Under the pieces are notes generated by a model that saw only the letters and a program-made list of their open reading frames with translations, was not told where the DNA came from and searched no databases. From the IMG/VR virus record IMGVR_UViG_3300048929_000427, positions 1-20,472 of that record: a stretch of 20,472 nucleotides of DNA. The stretch is one strand, 5' to 3'. This stretch comes from a virus. Within the stretch, counting starts at the first letter, position 1; every line of letters begins with the position of its first letter. Below, in pieces: positions 14,014 to 20,472 of the stretch. A program made the translations under genes and the position numbers.

Positions 14014-14559
14014 CTAGCGCCCGTATGTCAAGCTGTTCCCCGGGCTGAAGAAGTAGTGGTAGAGCGTCTGATCGATGTAATGCTCGGTCTTTGGCGAGAC
14101 CTGGTCGGCCCAGCGCTTGTCCTCCCCATAGCCGCCGTTAAAACGTCCCTGTCGGGCGATCTCGGTGCGAATCGGGTTGAGGTGGCTGACATTCCGGTAG
14201 TAACCGTTAGCGTCGTCGGACCACTCGTCGTACTCAAGCGAGTGATAGGTGGGCTTCTGGCGCGCTCCGTCGATGTAGAGCTGAAGCTGGAAGCCGATAT
14301 AGTCGACACCGTCGAGAAGCGGGTAGATGGCGTCGACGTAGTTGCCGGCGACCATGTCGTCATCGTCGATGAAGTTGAAGTACTCCCCCGAGGCGTTGTC
14401 CAGGCACCACTGCCGTTTCTCGGCGACGGTTCCCGGCATGTTGCAGGTCATCAGCTCGATGTCCGAGCGAGCCTGAATCTGTGGAGTGAGGGTGTTCATG
14501 AGCCGGGCGTACTCGTGGCGGCGCTCAGGGACTGTGAGGACCGCTATCGTCCACTTCAC
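14014..14559 (-). CDS. glycosyltransferase, GT-A fold (second of cassette)
   Basis: The best start is GTG 14559 in a GTGA overlap with the upstream gene, giving (M)KWTIAVLTVPERRHEYARL and 181 residues; AGGAGG lies 7 nt upstream. A longer frame from further up would begin inside the preceding gene and has no fitting protein start. It shows the GT-A pattern: an initial AVLTVPERRHEYARLMNTL strand-helix, NASGEYFNFIDDDDMVAGNY with the acidic metal-binding motif (DDDD at ~65-68), and the GGYGEDKRWADQV segment (GED, a likely catalytic base region). The end is YFFSPGNSLTYGR. The N-terminal halves of GT2-type enzymes bind the nucleotide sugar. Acceptor unknown. Confidence 0.86.
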   Translation of the reverse strand: MKWTIAVLTVPERRHEYARLMNTLTPQIQARSDIELMTCNMPGTVAEKRQWCLDNASGEYFNFIDDDDMVAGNYVDAIYPLLDGVDYIGFQLQLYIDGARQKPTYHSLEYDEWSDDANGYYRNVSHLNPIRTEIARQGRFNGGYGEDKRWADQVSPKTEHYIDQTLYHYFFSPGNSLTYGR

Positions 14560-15248
14560 TGCATGACCTCCTGCAGTTTCGCCGCGGTGTCGCGAATGAG
14601 CGCCTGCACTTCGGCGCCGTAGTACAGCTCGTCCGGCCGGCACTCCTGGTGGCGGGCCAGGCGCTCGCTGGTGTTCTGATCGATCTCCGCCTTGCCCACG
14701 ATGTAGTGCATGTGCTCGGTGTAGATGTCGATCTCCAGGTGGCGGCCAATGAGTTTGGAGACGTCGTTAAGGAACGTGTCGTTGAAATCGCTGACGAACA
14801 GCGGCGGGAAAAGGAACCCGGCGGTCTCGACCCACTTGCGATGGATGAAGCCGTGCGTCCCAAAGTTGTTGCCGTCCTGGTATCCGTCGCGCCCGAAGGC
14901 GAACAGGATCTTGTCCGGGTAGGCATCGAACGTCTCGCGCACAACGTCGTCCCAGCCGGGCGTGCGAAACACGATGTCGTCGCCGCAGTGCATGATGATG
15001 TCCGCGCGCGACGCGTCGAAGCACAGATTCCACATCGCCGAGAGGTTCACGAGATTATCGCGCTCTCGGGGGCCACGGACCTGCACCCATTTGATGTCGA
15101 TCTGCAGGTCGTCGTATGAATGGTCATCAGAGTCGATGTACGTCACGATCCGGATGTTTTCCGGGTGCGACGCCGTGGCGTTGATGGAATCAACCAAGCG
15201 GCTCAACTGATTCGGCCGCTGGCGGGTTGGGAGGAGGAGGTCAATCAA
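14556..15248 (-). CDS. glycosyltransferase, GT-A fold (first of cassette)
   Basis: This 230-residue protein is best started at TTG 15248 ((M)IDLLLPTRQRPNQLSRL), overlapping the end of the 44-residue gene; AAGGCGG lies 8-9 nt upstream. Starting further upstream would add an Arg/Ser-rich run that is out-of-frame translation of that small gene. 'IDLLLPTRxRPxxLxRL' is the standard opening of phage and bacterial GT2-like enzymes. GDD at 89-91 (IIMHCGDDIVFRTPGWD) is the metal-binding motif, and NNFGTHGFIHRKWVETAGFLFPPLFVSDF (about 128-155) matches the acceptor-side segment, with Asp154 a possible catalytic base. It opens the cassette next to the divergent plus-strand genes. Donor and acceptor cannot be determined from sequence. 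Confidence 0.87.
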   Translation of the reverse strand: MIDLLLPTRQRPNQLSRLVDSINATASHPENIRIVTYIDSDDHSYDDLQIDIKWVQVRGPRERDNLVNLSAMWNLCFDASRADIIMHCGDDIVFRTPGWDDVVRETFDAYPDKILFAFGRDGYQDGNNFGTHGFIHRKWVETAGFLFPPLFVSDFNDTFLNDVSKLIGRHLEIDIYTEHMHYIVGKAEIDQNTSERLARHQECRPDELYYGAEVQALIRDTAAKLQEVMQ

Positions 15249-15375
15249 GGACGGGGACCGCCTTGATGCGCATTTCAGCCTGCTCTTCAGCGGGGCGGTC
15301 AGCCATCTCCATGCAGAGGCGCTGGAAGCGCTCGGCGACGGCAACGGGCTCCCCGCGGTCGGTGAGGACATGCAT
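15241..15375 (-). CDS. 44-residue cassette leader protein, unknown function
   Basis: The frame begins ATG 15375, preceded by GGAGG 5 nt upstream, the strongest ribosome site in the cassette, and encodes MHVLTDRGEPVAVAERFQRL, with an acidic middle (MADRPAEEQAEMRIK) and the end AVPVLD. It overlaps the first glycosyltransferase by 8 nt. No known motif is evident. The ribosome site and coupling overlap show it is very likely translated; it may mainly serve to start translation of the glycosyltransferase. It is too short to identify by eye. Confidence 0.65.
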   Translation of the reverse strand: MHVLTDRGEPVAVAERFQRLCMEMADRPAEEQAEMRIKAVPVLD

Positions 15376-15388
15376 GAAACCTCCAATT

Positions 15389-15406
15389 TGTCTCAATAGT
15401 GAGACA
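15389..15406. promoter_or_regulatory. inverted-repeat operator candidate in the divergent region
   Basis: TGTCTC-AATAGT-GAGACA is a perfect 6-bp inverted repeat with a 6-nt spacer (18 bp total). It lies in the 98-nt gap between the divergent cassette leader gene and the three plus-strand genes, just upstream of the -35 of the plus-strand promoter. Size and symmetry fit a dimeric helix-turn-helix regulator, phage- or host-encoded. It could also be chance or a small hairpin; no binding protein is known here. Confidence 0.45.
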
Positions 15407-15410
15407 TTTG

Positions 15411-15439
15411 TTGCATTGGCGAGATTCGGGACTTAGATT
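15411..15439 (+). promoter_or_regulatory. promoter for the three-gene plus-strand block
   Basis: TTGCAT at 15411-15416 and TAGATT at 15434-15439 are separated by 17 nt and match SigA-type -35 and TANNNT -10 elements. Transcription would start near 15446, about 28 nt before the first ATG, which has an AGGAGAT ribosome site. The inverted repeat lies immediately upstream. Confidence 0.6.
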
Positions 15440-15473
15440 GGGGACACAGGCCACACAATCCCAGGAGATGAAC

Positions 15474-15827
15474 ATGACCGTTTTGCAGGACTTGATCGAT
15501 TCGCGCGACCTTCTGATCCGGGGTGGGTACACCGCCCACTATCTCAGGATGGACGGGCGCCACTGCGCGGTCGGCGCGGTGCTGGATGCCACCGGCAACG
15601 AGGACATCCACGCCTTCATCTACAACACGATGAACGAGCGGGGCGCCGCGGTGATTCGTGCGCTGAATGCCACCCTCCCCGAGGATTTCCAGCCACATCT
15701 CAATTCTCAGCACCTGGGGGACATCGCGTCTCGGGTGGCTGGATACAACAACCGGAGGGGCGAGGAGGCGGTGATCGCAATGTTCAATTCCGCCATCGCC
15801 CGCGAAGAGACGCTCGTCTCGGCCTAA
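15474..15827 (+). CDS. first of three tandem paralogs (DUF6197-like small protein)
   Basis: The 117-residue protein starts at ATG 15474 with AGGAGAT 4 nt upstream, and reads MTVLQDLIDSRDLLIRGGY. It shares with its two neighbours a pattern: MT(V/L)LQDL..SRDL(L/I)(I/V), then W/Y...LR, (H/R)CA(V/M)GAVLD(A/T)TGNE, Y..MNERG.A, a loop (L/I)P, and finally YNN..GE....(L/M)F..AI. The early part, with a helix and a 'CA(V/L)GA' core, resembles DUF6197-type proteins of actinobacteria and their phages, which have no known activity. No catalytic set or signal peptide is seen. It is a likely cytoplasmic protein transcribed opposite to the late operon. Confidence 0.85.
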   Translation: MTVLQDLIDSRDLLIRGGYTAHYLRMDGRHCAVGAVLDATGNEDIHAFIYNTMNERGAAVIRALNATLPEDFQPHLNSQHLGDIASRVAGYNNRRGEEAVIAMFNSAIAREETLVSA

Positions 15828-15852
15828 TCCCAACAGCCAGAAGGAGATTCAC

Positions 15853-16251
15853 ATGACCGTTTTGCAAGATCTGATCGACAGCCGCGACCTCATCATTCGC
15901 GACGGGTGGTCGCTCGGTCGGCTGCGCGGCGCGAACGGAAGCCATTGCGCCATGGGCGCTGTGCTCGATACCACCGGCAACGAGCACATCAACCACTCGC
16001 TCGCATACGACACGATGAACGAACGCGGCCAAGCGGTGACTGCCGCGCTCTACGAGGCAATTCCCGCGGAGAAGCGGGCCTCGATCATGGCCGAATGGGG
16101 CAATGAGATCGCAGAACTCCCCTCGGATTGCGTCCGAGGGTGCATCGTGGGCGACTACAACAACTACTTCGGCGAGTCGACGGTGATCGAGATGTTCAAC
16201 GTCGCCATCGCCCAACAGCGGGCCGCCGCCTCCACTTCATACAAGCGCTGA
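15853..16251 (+). CDS. second tandem paralog (DUF6197-like)
   Basis: The 132-residue protein begins at ATG 15853, 25 nt after the first gene, with AAGGAGAT 6 nt upstream. Its first 45 nt are nearly identical to the first gene's start, showing a fairly recent duplication, yet the middle (RASIMAEWGNEIAELPSDCVRGCIVG) is longer and differs. It keeps the family markers GSHCAMGAVLDTTGNE, YDTMNERGQA and GDYNNYFGE, then MFNVAI. The C-terminus (QQRAAASTSYKR) is unlike the others. Two extra Cys residues (DCVRGC) are specific to this copy. Function unknown. Confidence 0.85.
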   Translation: MTVLQDLIDSRDLIIRDGWSLGRLRGANGSHCAMGAVLDTTGNEHINHSLAYDTMNERGQAVTAALYEAIPAEKRASIMAEWGNEIAELPSDCVRGCIVGDYNNYFGESTVIEMFNVAIAQQRAAASTSYKR

Positions 16252-16265
16252 AGGAGATATCGAAC

Positions 16266-16652
16266 ATGACACTCTTGCAGGATCTGGTCGCCAGTCGCGA
16301 TCTGCTCGTCAATGATGGATGGGTGGCGCACAAGTTGCGCGACTCCGAAACGGGCGCGCGTTGCGCCGTCGGTGCGGTGCTCGACGCCACGGGGAATGAA
16401 GACCTCGACGCGTTCACCTACGGAGAGATGAACGAGCGCGGCGTCGCGGCGGTGGACGCCCTCTATAACCTCCTACCGGTGGGGTGGAAGGGGTATCGCG
16501 AAGCATCGTTGACCACGAAGGCGATCTGCATCGCCGACTACAACAACGGACGGGGCGAGCAGCCCACCGTTAAGCTCTTCGAGAACGCCATCGACGCCCT
16601 CGCGCCGGCAGCCGTGGGCTGCGGCGTTCGGCAAATAGGCGTGTTCCGTTGA
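16266..16652 (+). CDS. third tandem paralog (DUF6197-like)
   Basis: The 128-residue protein starts at ATG 16266, 14 nt after the second stop, with AAGGAGATAT 7 nt upstream. It reads MTLLQDLVASRDLLVNDGW, then ARCAVGAVLDATGNED, YGEMNERGVAA, ADYNNGRGEQ and LFENAI, so it is clearly of the same family but more diverged. The last ~15 residues (PAAVGCGVRQIGVFR) have no counterpart in the first two, and may be an extension after a shifted stop. It is the last gene before the bidirectional terminator. Function unknown. Confidence 0.84.
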   Translation: MTLLQDLVASRDLLVNDGWVAHKLRDSETGARCAVGAVLDATGNEDLDAFTYGEMNERGVAAVDALYNLLPVGWKGYREASLTTKAICIADYNNGRGEQPTVKLFENAIDALAPAAVGCGVRQIGVFR

Positions 16653-16689
16653 CAACGGAACGGGTGAATTAACCGAACAGTGACCACCG

Positions 16690-16725
16690 AAAGGCCGAGC
16701 ACCCGCTATATGGTGCTCGGCCTTT
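16690..16725. terminator. bidirectional terminator between capsid and plus-strand block
   Basis: Perfect 14-bp arms (16690-16703 and 16712-16725, AAAGGCCGAGCACC and its complement) enclose an 8-nt loop. The stem ends in TTT on both strands, so it can serve the three plus-strand genes (38 nt after their last stop) and the capsid gene (34 nt after its stop) from the other side. Confidence 0.85.
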
Positions 16726-16758
16726 CATGGTTACTGAGATGCGCTTGCGCGCAACGCC

Positions 16759-18138
16759 TTACGCGAAGGTCGGCGCGGTGAGAGCGGTACCGGTGATTTC
16801 GGCGATGCTCTCCGAGTGACGCTCGGCGGTGAACGCCAAGAAGCCGTAGACCTGCAGCAGGATCGTCAGGTTGTCGGCCCGCGTCTGGTCGAAGGTCCGG
16901 GTACGGATACCCGATTCGAACAGGAGCAGATCGCTCGCGCGCAGGATGTGGACGACATCCTGGTTGGTGCCGGCGCCGAGGTTGGTCGGCAGCAGCGGGT
17001 CGGTGTACACGGGCAGGCCGTGCAGGTTGCCCACGTAGCCGGCCGTGATGACGCCGCCGTGCGTACCGATCAGCGGGGTGCTCGCGTTGGACGAGCCCGA
17101 GATCAGCGGCACGTCGTTGGCGGTGAACACCGCCTGCAGCTGAGACCAGCGCCGCGGGTGCATGACGATGACCTCGGCCGGCAGGGTGCGCTGAGTACCC
17201 ACGCGCTGGATCGCGTCAGCGATCTTCGCGTAGAGGGTCTTGGCCTTCGACAGCTCGTTACCGGCGTCGGTCGCGGTGATCGTGGTGATGCCAGAGGCAT
17301 TCCGGACGCCCTTGACCTGGCCCGAGGAGTTCGAGCCGTTGATGACCTGCAGGTTGAGCTTGTTCGCGTAATCCGCCGAGAGATCCCGGAAGATGATCTC
17401 GTCGAAGTTCAGCGGCGACTGCTCCAGCGCCTGGATCGACAGCGCCTGGGCACCGGCGATGGTCTTGACCTGCGCCGAGACGAAGGTGTCGGTCAGATCG
17501 ACCTCAGTGATCGCGGTGTTGTCCGCGGTCTGAATGCCGGTCGAGGTGCCGGTCGCGATCTTCGGGATCGAGATCGAGTCCGTGCCGCCGGGCAGCGGCT
17601 CAGACGGCGCCAGGTTGGCGTAGACCCGACCCGGGCGGGACAGCTCGATGAAGCGGTCCATCAGCCATACGGGCGGAACCAGGTAGCCGCCGGTGCCGTC
17701 GGTCCGGTTCAGGGCGCGGACCTCATTGGCGTGCGCATTCAGACGTGCCTGCACCTGGTCGTCACCCATGTTGAAGGCGCGGGCTAGCATGTCCTGGACG
17801 TAGGACTTGCCGTTGCCCTTCTCGTAGGTGCGGTGCTCGTTGGTGACGGTCACGGTCGTGGTAGGACGGGTCACGTTGCGGACCTCCTCGGTGTGGCGGC
17901 CGGCGCGCTCGGCCTCGGCTTCCAGATCGGTGATCTGGCTAGACAGGTCGTCGACCCGGTCCTGCTTGGCCTTGACGCTGGCGGTAGCCGCGCGGAAGGC
18001 GGCGTCCTCGTCTTCGGTCAGGTCGGCGTCGCCGCGGGCCTCGACAGCGTCGAGAACGGCGTCACGGGCGGTGATTTCGGCGTCGATCTCGGCCAGGAGG
18101 GTGGCGCGAGCTTCGATCAGCTTCTGCAAACGATCCAC
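16759..18138 (-). CDS. HK97-fold major capsid protein
   Basis: This 459-residue protein starts at GTG 18138 ((M)DRLQKLIEARATLLAEID) with AAGGAGAT 5-7 nt upstream. Residues ~1-90 are a charged coiled coil, the delta-domain type scaffold that HK97-like capsids carry at the N-terminus and lose by protease cleavage; the protease is the next gene upstream. The body shows the family pattern: DGTGGYLVPPVWL (N-arm/start of mature fold), SISIPKI, TFVSAQVKTIAGAQALSIQALEQSP (E-loop into spine helix), FRDLSADYANKLNLQVING, VIVMHPRRWSQLQAV, GLPVYTDPLLPTN, and a final AFTAERHSESIAEITGTAL. It forms the icosahedral shell. A perfect hairpin follows, so its transcript may end here. As the most abundant protein it is the first candidate acceptor for glycosylation by the cassette enzymes, which is inference. 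Confidence 0.96.
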   Translation of the reverse strand: MDRLQKLIEARATLLAEIDAEITARDAVLDAVEARGDADLTEDEDAAFRAATASVKAKQDRVDDLSSQITDLEAEAERAGRHTEEVRNVTRPTTTVTVTNEHRTYEKGNGKSYVQDMLARAFNMGDDQVQARLNAHANEVRALNRTDGTGGYLVPPVWLMDRFIELSRPGRVYANLAPSEPLPGGTDSISIPKIATGTSTGIQTADNTAITEVDLTDTFVSAQVKTIAGAQALSIQALEQSPLNFDEIIFRDLSADYANKLNLQVINGSNSSGQVKGVRNASGITTITATDAGNELSKAKTLYAKIADAIQRVGTQRTLPAEVIVMHPRRWSQLQAVFTANDVPLISGSSNASTPLIGTHGGVITAGYVGNLHGLPVYTDPLLPTNLGAGTNQDVVHILRASDLLLFESGIRTRTFDQTRADNLTILLQVYGFLAFTAERHSESIAEITGTALTAPTFA

Positions 18139-18319
18139 TAGGGATCTCCTTTCGGATTTTGGGCACGAATAGGCCCGGGCACTGGGTCATTGGGGAGCCC
18201 CGCATGTGCCATGACGGGGTCGCGCCCTCCCCCAGGTGCTTTAGGAGGACACTTCAAACGGCCCCCAGTGCCAGGGAGCAATTCGCGAAAGAACAAGCGA
18301 GGGAATGACCCTCGGGGGC
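18139..18319 (-). promoter_or_regulatory. structured 181-nt leader between protease and capsid genes
   Basis: No convincing gene lies here. A 6-bp hairpin (18298-18314, CGAGGG/CCCTCG) sits 5 nt after the protease stop, with a T-rich minus-strand tail, fitting a weak terminator. Further on, a stem-loop (18198-18219: CCCCG and CAT arms with one bulged base) is enclosed by distant 9-bp arms GGCACTGGG (18178-18186) and CCCAGTGCC (18264-18272). The capsid ribosome site AAGGAGAT is near the 3' end. No clear promoter was found. Leader RNA structure is inferred. Confidence 0.4.
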
Positions 18320-19381
18320 TTAGCGCTCAGATAGGGCGCGAGCGAGGCGCAGGCTCATGCCGCGCTTCGGTGCTTCAGGCTCCTCGGCGACAGGCGCCGG
18401 GATGAGTTCAAGCTTTTCGAGCATCTCGATCAGTTTGGGGGCGCGCTCGCTAGTCGCGTCGACGCCGAAGTGCTCCCGTAGGGCGGCTTCGATCTCGGGA
18501 CTAGCCTCGGATTCGACCGTTTCCGACTGTGCGCGTTCGGCATTCAGCCACGTGAGCACATCGGCACGCCAAACAGCCTCGGCGGTGAGCCATTCGTAGG
18601 TGCGAATAGTCTCGTCGGCCTGGCCTTCGAGTTCGCGGACGTCATCGGCGGCCGGGTCACCGGTCTTGCCGGTCACCGGCTGTGCATCGCGGACGGCAGT
18701 GAGACGCTCCTGTGCGACCTTGAGATCCTTGACGGCATCTTCGGAGCGGACCTCGGCCAATTCGGTCTCGTCGCACTCAGCGAGGTACCGCACCGCATCC
18801 GCCGCGGACCGCACGCCAATCGAGGTGTCCGGGTTGGCGCCGAAGTTCACGATGCTGACGTCACCCTTGTGCAGGGAGACCTCGGTGATGGTGCGGTACG
18901 AGTGGTTGTCGTCGTCGTAACCCTCGGCCGCCCGCCACTCCTGGGCCTTCACCCGGAACGCGAAGGACATTTCGTCCATGTCGCCGCGCTCCATCTTGAC
19001 GAAGATGCCCATCGAGTCGGGATCGCGCTTATCAAGCGTCGCAACGACCTTCAGACCCTTCTCGTCAGCCTCCAGTACGCAGGTGCCCGACTTGGTGCGG
19101 GCCAGCGGCGTGCCGGCGTGGTTGATCAAGAAGTGCAGATCAGGCTTCTCGCGGAGCGTCTTGTCGAACGCGCTGGGGTCGATGCGCTCGATGTAGCCGT
19201 AGCCGTTGGCCGGCCCGCCGTACATCTCGTACTCTTCAAACGTCGAGGCGTAACCTTCGACGACAAAGAGGTTCTCATCTTCTGCGACGTCCCGATGCTC
19301 GATGCGATCCATTGGGATCGCGCGCCACTCCGGGGAGTCGGTGATATTTACTGGCCGCGCGCGGCGAGTCAGTAGATCCAT
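18320..19381 (-). CDS. HK97-type prohead protease with long C-terminal extension
   Basis: This 353-residue protein starts at ATG 19381, sharing one base with the portal stop (TAATG). Catalytic-like residues of the HK97 protease fold are present: His88 in FLINHAGTPLA and Ser139 in GDMDEMSFAFRV, with an Asp/Glu in SLHKGDVSIVNFGAN completing the set. EGYASTFEEYEMYGG and DPSAFDKTL before them match the family opening. Such proteases mature the head by cutting the capsid scaffold domain. The usual length is ~180-220; here about 150 extra residues, acidic and helical (EGQADETIRTYEWL, TVESEASPEIEAALREHFG), follow and could act as a scaffold or be self-cleaved. It ends MSLRLARALSER. Confidence 0.94.
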   Translation of the reverse strand: MDLLTRRARPVNITDSPEWRAIPMDRIEHRDVAEDENLFVVEGYASTFEEYEMYGGPANGYGYIERIDPSAFDKTLREKPDLHFLINHAGTPLARTKSGTCVLEADEKGLKVVATLDKRDPDSMGIFVKMERGDMDEMSFAFRVKAQEWRAAEGYDDDNHSYRTITEVSLHKGDVSIVNFGANPDTSIGVRSAADAVRYLAECDETELAEVRSEDAVKDLKVAQERLTAVRDAQPVTGKTGDPAADDVRELEGQADETIRTYEWLTAEAVWRADVLTWLNAERAQSETVESEASPEIEAALREHFGVDATSERAPKLIEMLEKLELIPAPVAEEPEAPKRGMSLRLARALSER

Positions 19382-20472
19382 TAGTTTCCTTTCCCGCCGG
19401 TTTTGGCAGAAGTGGTTGGCGCCGTGCCCTTCTCTTGGGGCGGCGTGCCGAGTTCGACAAAGTTGGCGGGCTGTAGGTGGATGTCGCCGTTCTCGATGGG
19501 CTCGCGTTCCTCAAGGGCGCGAACCTCATTGACGGACAGCCACCCGTTCTGGAGGGCGATCATGTAGGCCTCGTTGCGGCTCTTGTGATCACCGCGCAGA
19601 AGTGCGTCGACGTTGAACTTGGAGAACTGGCCGCGGGGCAGGATCAGGTCGAACGCCTGCTCGATGCACACCAGCCAGGGCGCCAGAGTGTCGACGACGA
19701 AGCCGATGGACATATGCTCGATGCCCGAGCCGTACGATGTCGACTTCTCGGTGTCGCCGAGTTTGTGCAGCGGGATGCCGAACATCATTGCGATGTCGTG
19801 CCGCTGGAAGGAGCGAGTCTCCAGGAACTGAGACTCTTCCGGCGTGATCTTGATCGACTGCCACTTCATGTTGTTGCCGAGGACAGCCGGGATGCGGCGG
19901 TTGCGGTGCGCGCGCATCCAGCTCTGCAGGGTGCGCTTCACCTGGCCCTCGTCGAGGTCCATTTCCGTGGTGAGAATGCCCGAGGGGTTCGAGGAGTCCT
20001 TGAACCATCGCAGGCCGTACTGCTCGGCCGAGAAGCCAAGGTCAATCGTGGTAGCGGCCAAAGCAACCGGCGAAAGACTCACCGGGCAGCCGGCTGTCGG
20101 ATAGCGCTTGATGTGGAATACATCCGCGCTGTCGACGAGCTTGCCCTTGATGCGGTACCGCGGGCGCGTCCAGTCGGCGCTGCCGTCCTTCGGGTTGTCG
20201 ATGCTCACATCATCGGGATGGACGGGCAGGATGGCCGTGGGCCACATGTTCTTGTCGCGCGCCGTCACGTAGCCGAATGCGTTGCCGGTCACCGCCAATG
20301 ACTGCACCATCATCCACAGCCAGTCCCGCCAGGTCATGTCGGGATAAGGGCTCTGAATGAGTTGCGGCATCGGCTTCACGGGCGCCCGGACGCCGTCCTT
20401 GCGCTTGTAGGCGTTCAGCGGCAGTGAGGACACCGAGTCCGCGAGGATGCGCACACAGGCGAAGAACGCCAG
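19381..20472 (-). CDS. portal protein, HK97 family (partial, N-terminus beyond right edge)
   Basis: The frame is open to the right edge; the first codons read LAFFACVRILADSVSSLPLN, typical of the start of the portal core (conserved 'FACVRILADSVSSLP'). Further landmarks are PYPDMTWRDWLWMMVQSLAVTGNAFG, VVDTLAPWLVCIEQAFD and FNVDALLRGDHKSRNEAYMIALQNGWLSVNEVRALEEREP, the 'LLRGD...R...Y....G..S.NEVR..E...P' motif of HK97 portals. A dodecamer of this protein forms the channel for DNA packaging and exit. It ends in a Thr/Lys/Gly-rich tail (TSAKTGGKGN). About 363 codons are seen; perhaps 40-80 N-terminal residues are outside. Confidence 0.95.
   Translation of the reverse strand: MAFFACVRILADSVSSLPLNAYKRKDGVRAPVKPMPQLIQSPYPDMTWRDWLWMMVQSLAVTGNAFGYVTARDKNMWPTAILPVHPDDVSIDNPKDGSADWTRPRYRIKGKLVDSADVFHIKRYPTAGCPVSLSPVALAATTIDLGFSAEQYGLRWFKDSSNPSGILTTEMDLDEGQVKRTLQSWMRAHRNRRIPAVLGNNMKWQSIKITPEESQFLETRSFQRHDIAMMFGIPLHKLGDTEKSTSYGSGIEHMSIGFVVDTLAPWLVCIEQAFDLILPRGQFSKFNVDALLRGDHKSRNEAYMIALQNGWLSVNEVRALEEREPIENGDIHLQPANFVELGTPPQEKGTAPTTSAKTGGKGN

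Noticed and set aside
15299-15532. 77-residue minus-strand frame over the divergent region
   Set aside because: It would cross the promoter and operator and is out of frame with the 44-residue gene, which has a strong ribosome site.
15474-16652. tandem repeats as a CRISPR-like or satellite array
   Set aside because: The repeated units are whole paralogous genes of different lengths with own ribosome sites, not short direct repeats with spacers.
16816-17787. 323-residue plus-strand open frame
   Set aside because: Antisense to the capsid gene, Arg/Asp/Gly/Val-rich, and located after the terminator of the plus-strand block.
18204-18308. 34-residue plus-strand frame in the capsid leader
   Set aside because: No ribosome site, no promoter, composition unconvincing; the interval is better explained as structured leader.

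Overview
The window is a high-GC stretch of tailed-phage (siphovirus-type) structural genes, either a phage genome or a prophage, most likely from an actinobacterial host. Four things suggest this: the GC-rich codon use, frequent GTG/TTG starts, chains of 4-bp stop/start overlaps, and a TANNNT -10 box placed so that one gene would be made from a leaderless mRNA, as is common in mycobacteria and relatives. No integrase, lysis, replication or tRNA gene is visible. Family names come from reading the proteins by eye; no database search was possible.

Nearly all genes lie on the minus strand, so the late operon reads from right to left. The right end holds the head genes: portal (cut by the window edge), HK97-type prohead protease with a long C-terminal extension, a structured 181-nt leader, and the HK97-fold major capsid protein. 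The head-to-tail and tail genes resume at about 11.1 kb: a small AT-hook protein, head-tail adaptor, head closure (stopper), HK97 gp10-like protein, tail terminator, a small protein, major tail protein with an Ig-like C-terminus, an endonuclease VII-type HNH gene, two overlapping tail assembly chaperone frames (offset fits a +1 programmed frameshift), a 1398-residue tape measure with an embedded NlpC/P60-like domain, and a minor (distal-tail-like) protein cut by the left edge.

Two blocks interrupt the canonical order between capsid and adaptor. Block 1 (about 15.39-16.73 kb, plus strand) is a self-contained 'moron': an inverted-repeat operator, a promoter, three tandem paralogous small genes and a perfect 14-bp bidirectional terminator. 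Block 2 (about 11.16-15.38 kb, minus strand) is a glycan cassette: a 44-residue peptide, two GT-A type glycosyltransferases, a predicted lipoprotein with an HEAAH zinc-peptidase motif (best start ATT), a UDP-sugar/GDP-mannose dehydrogenase, two small unknown proteins and a third glycosyltransferase. Most neighbours in it are joined by short overlaps. The simplest reading is that it makes an activated uronic acid-type sugar and decorates the virion, or less likely alters the host envelope.

A third plus-strand gene (8798-9049, Cys/His-rich, apparently leaderless) lies between the tail terminator and the 92-residue protein. Hairpins after the capsid, major tail and tape measure genes divide the late operon into expression segments. 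No gap between genes exceeds 300 bases.
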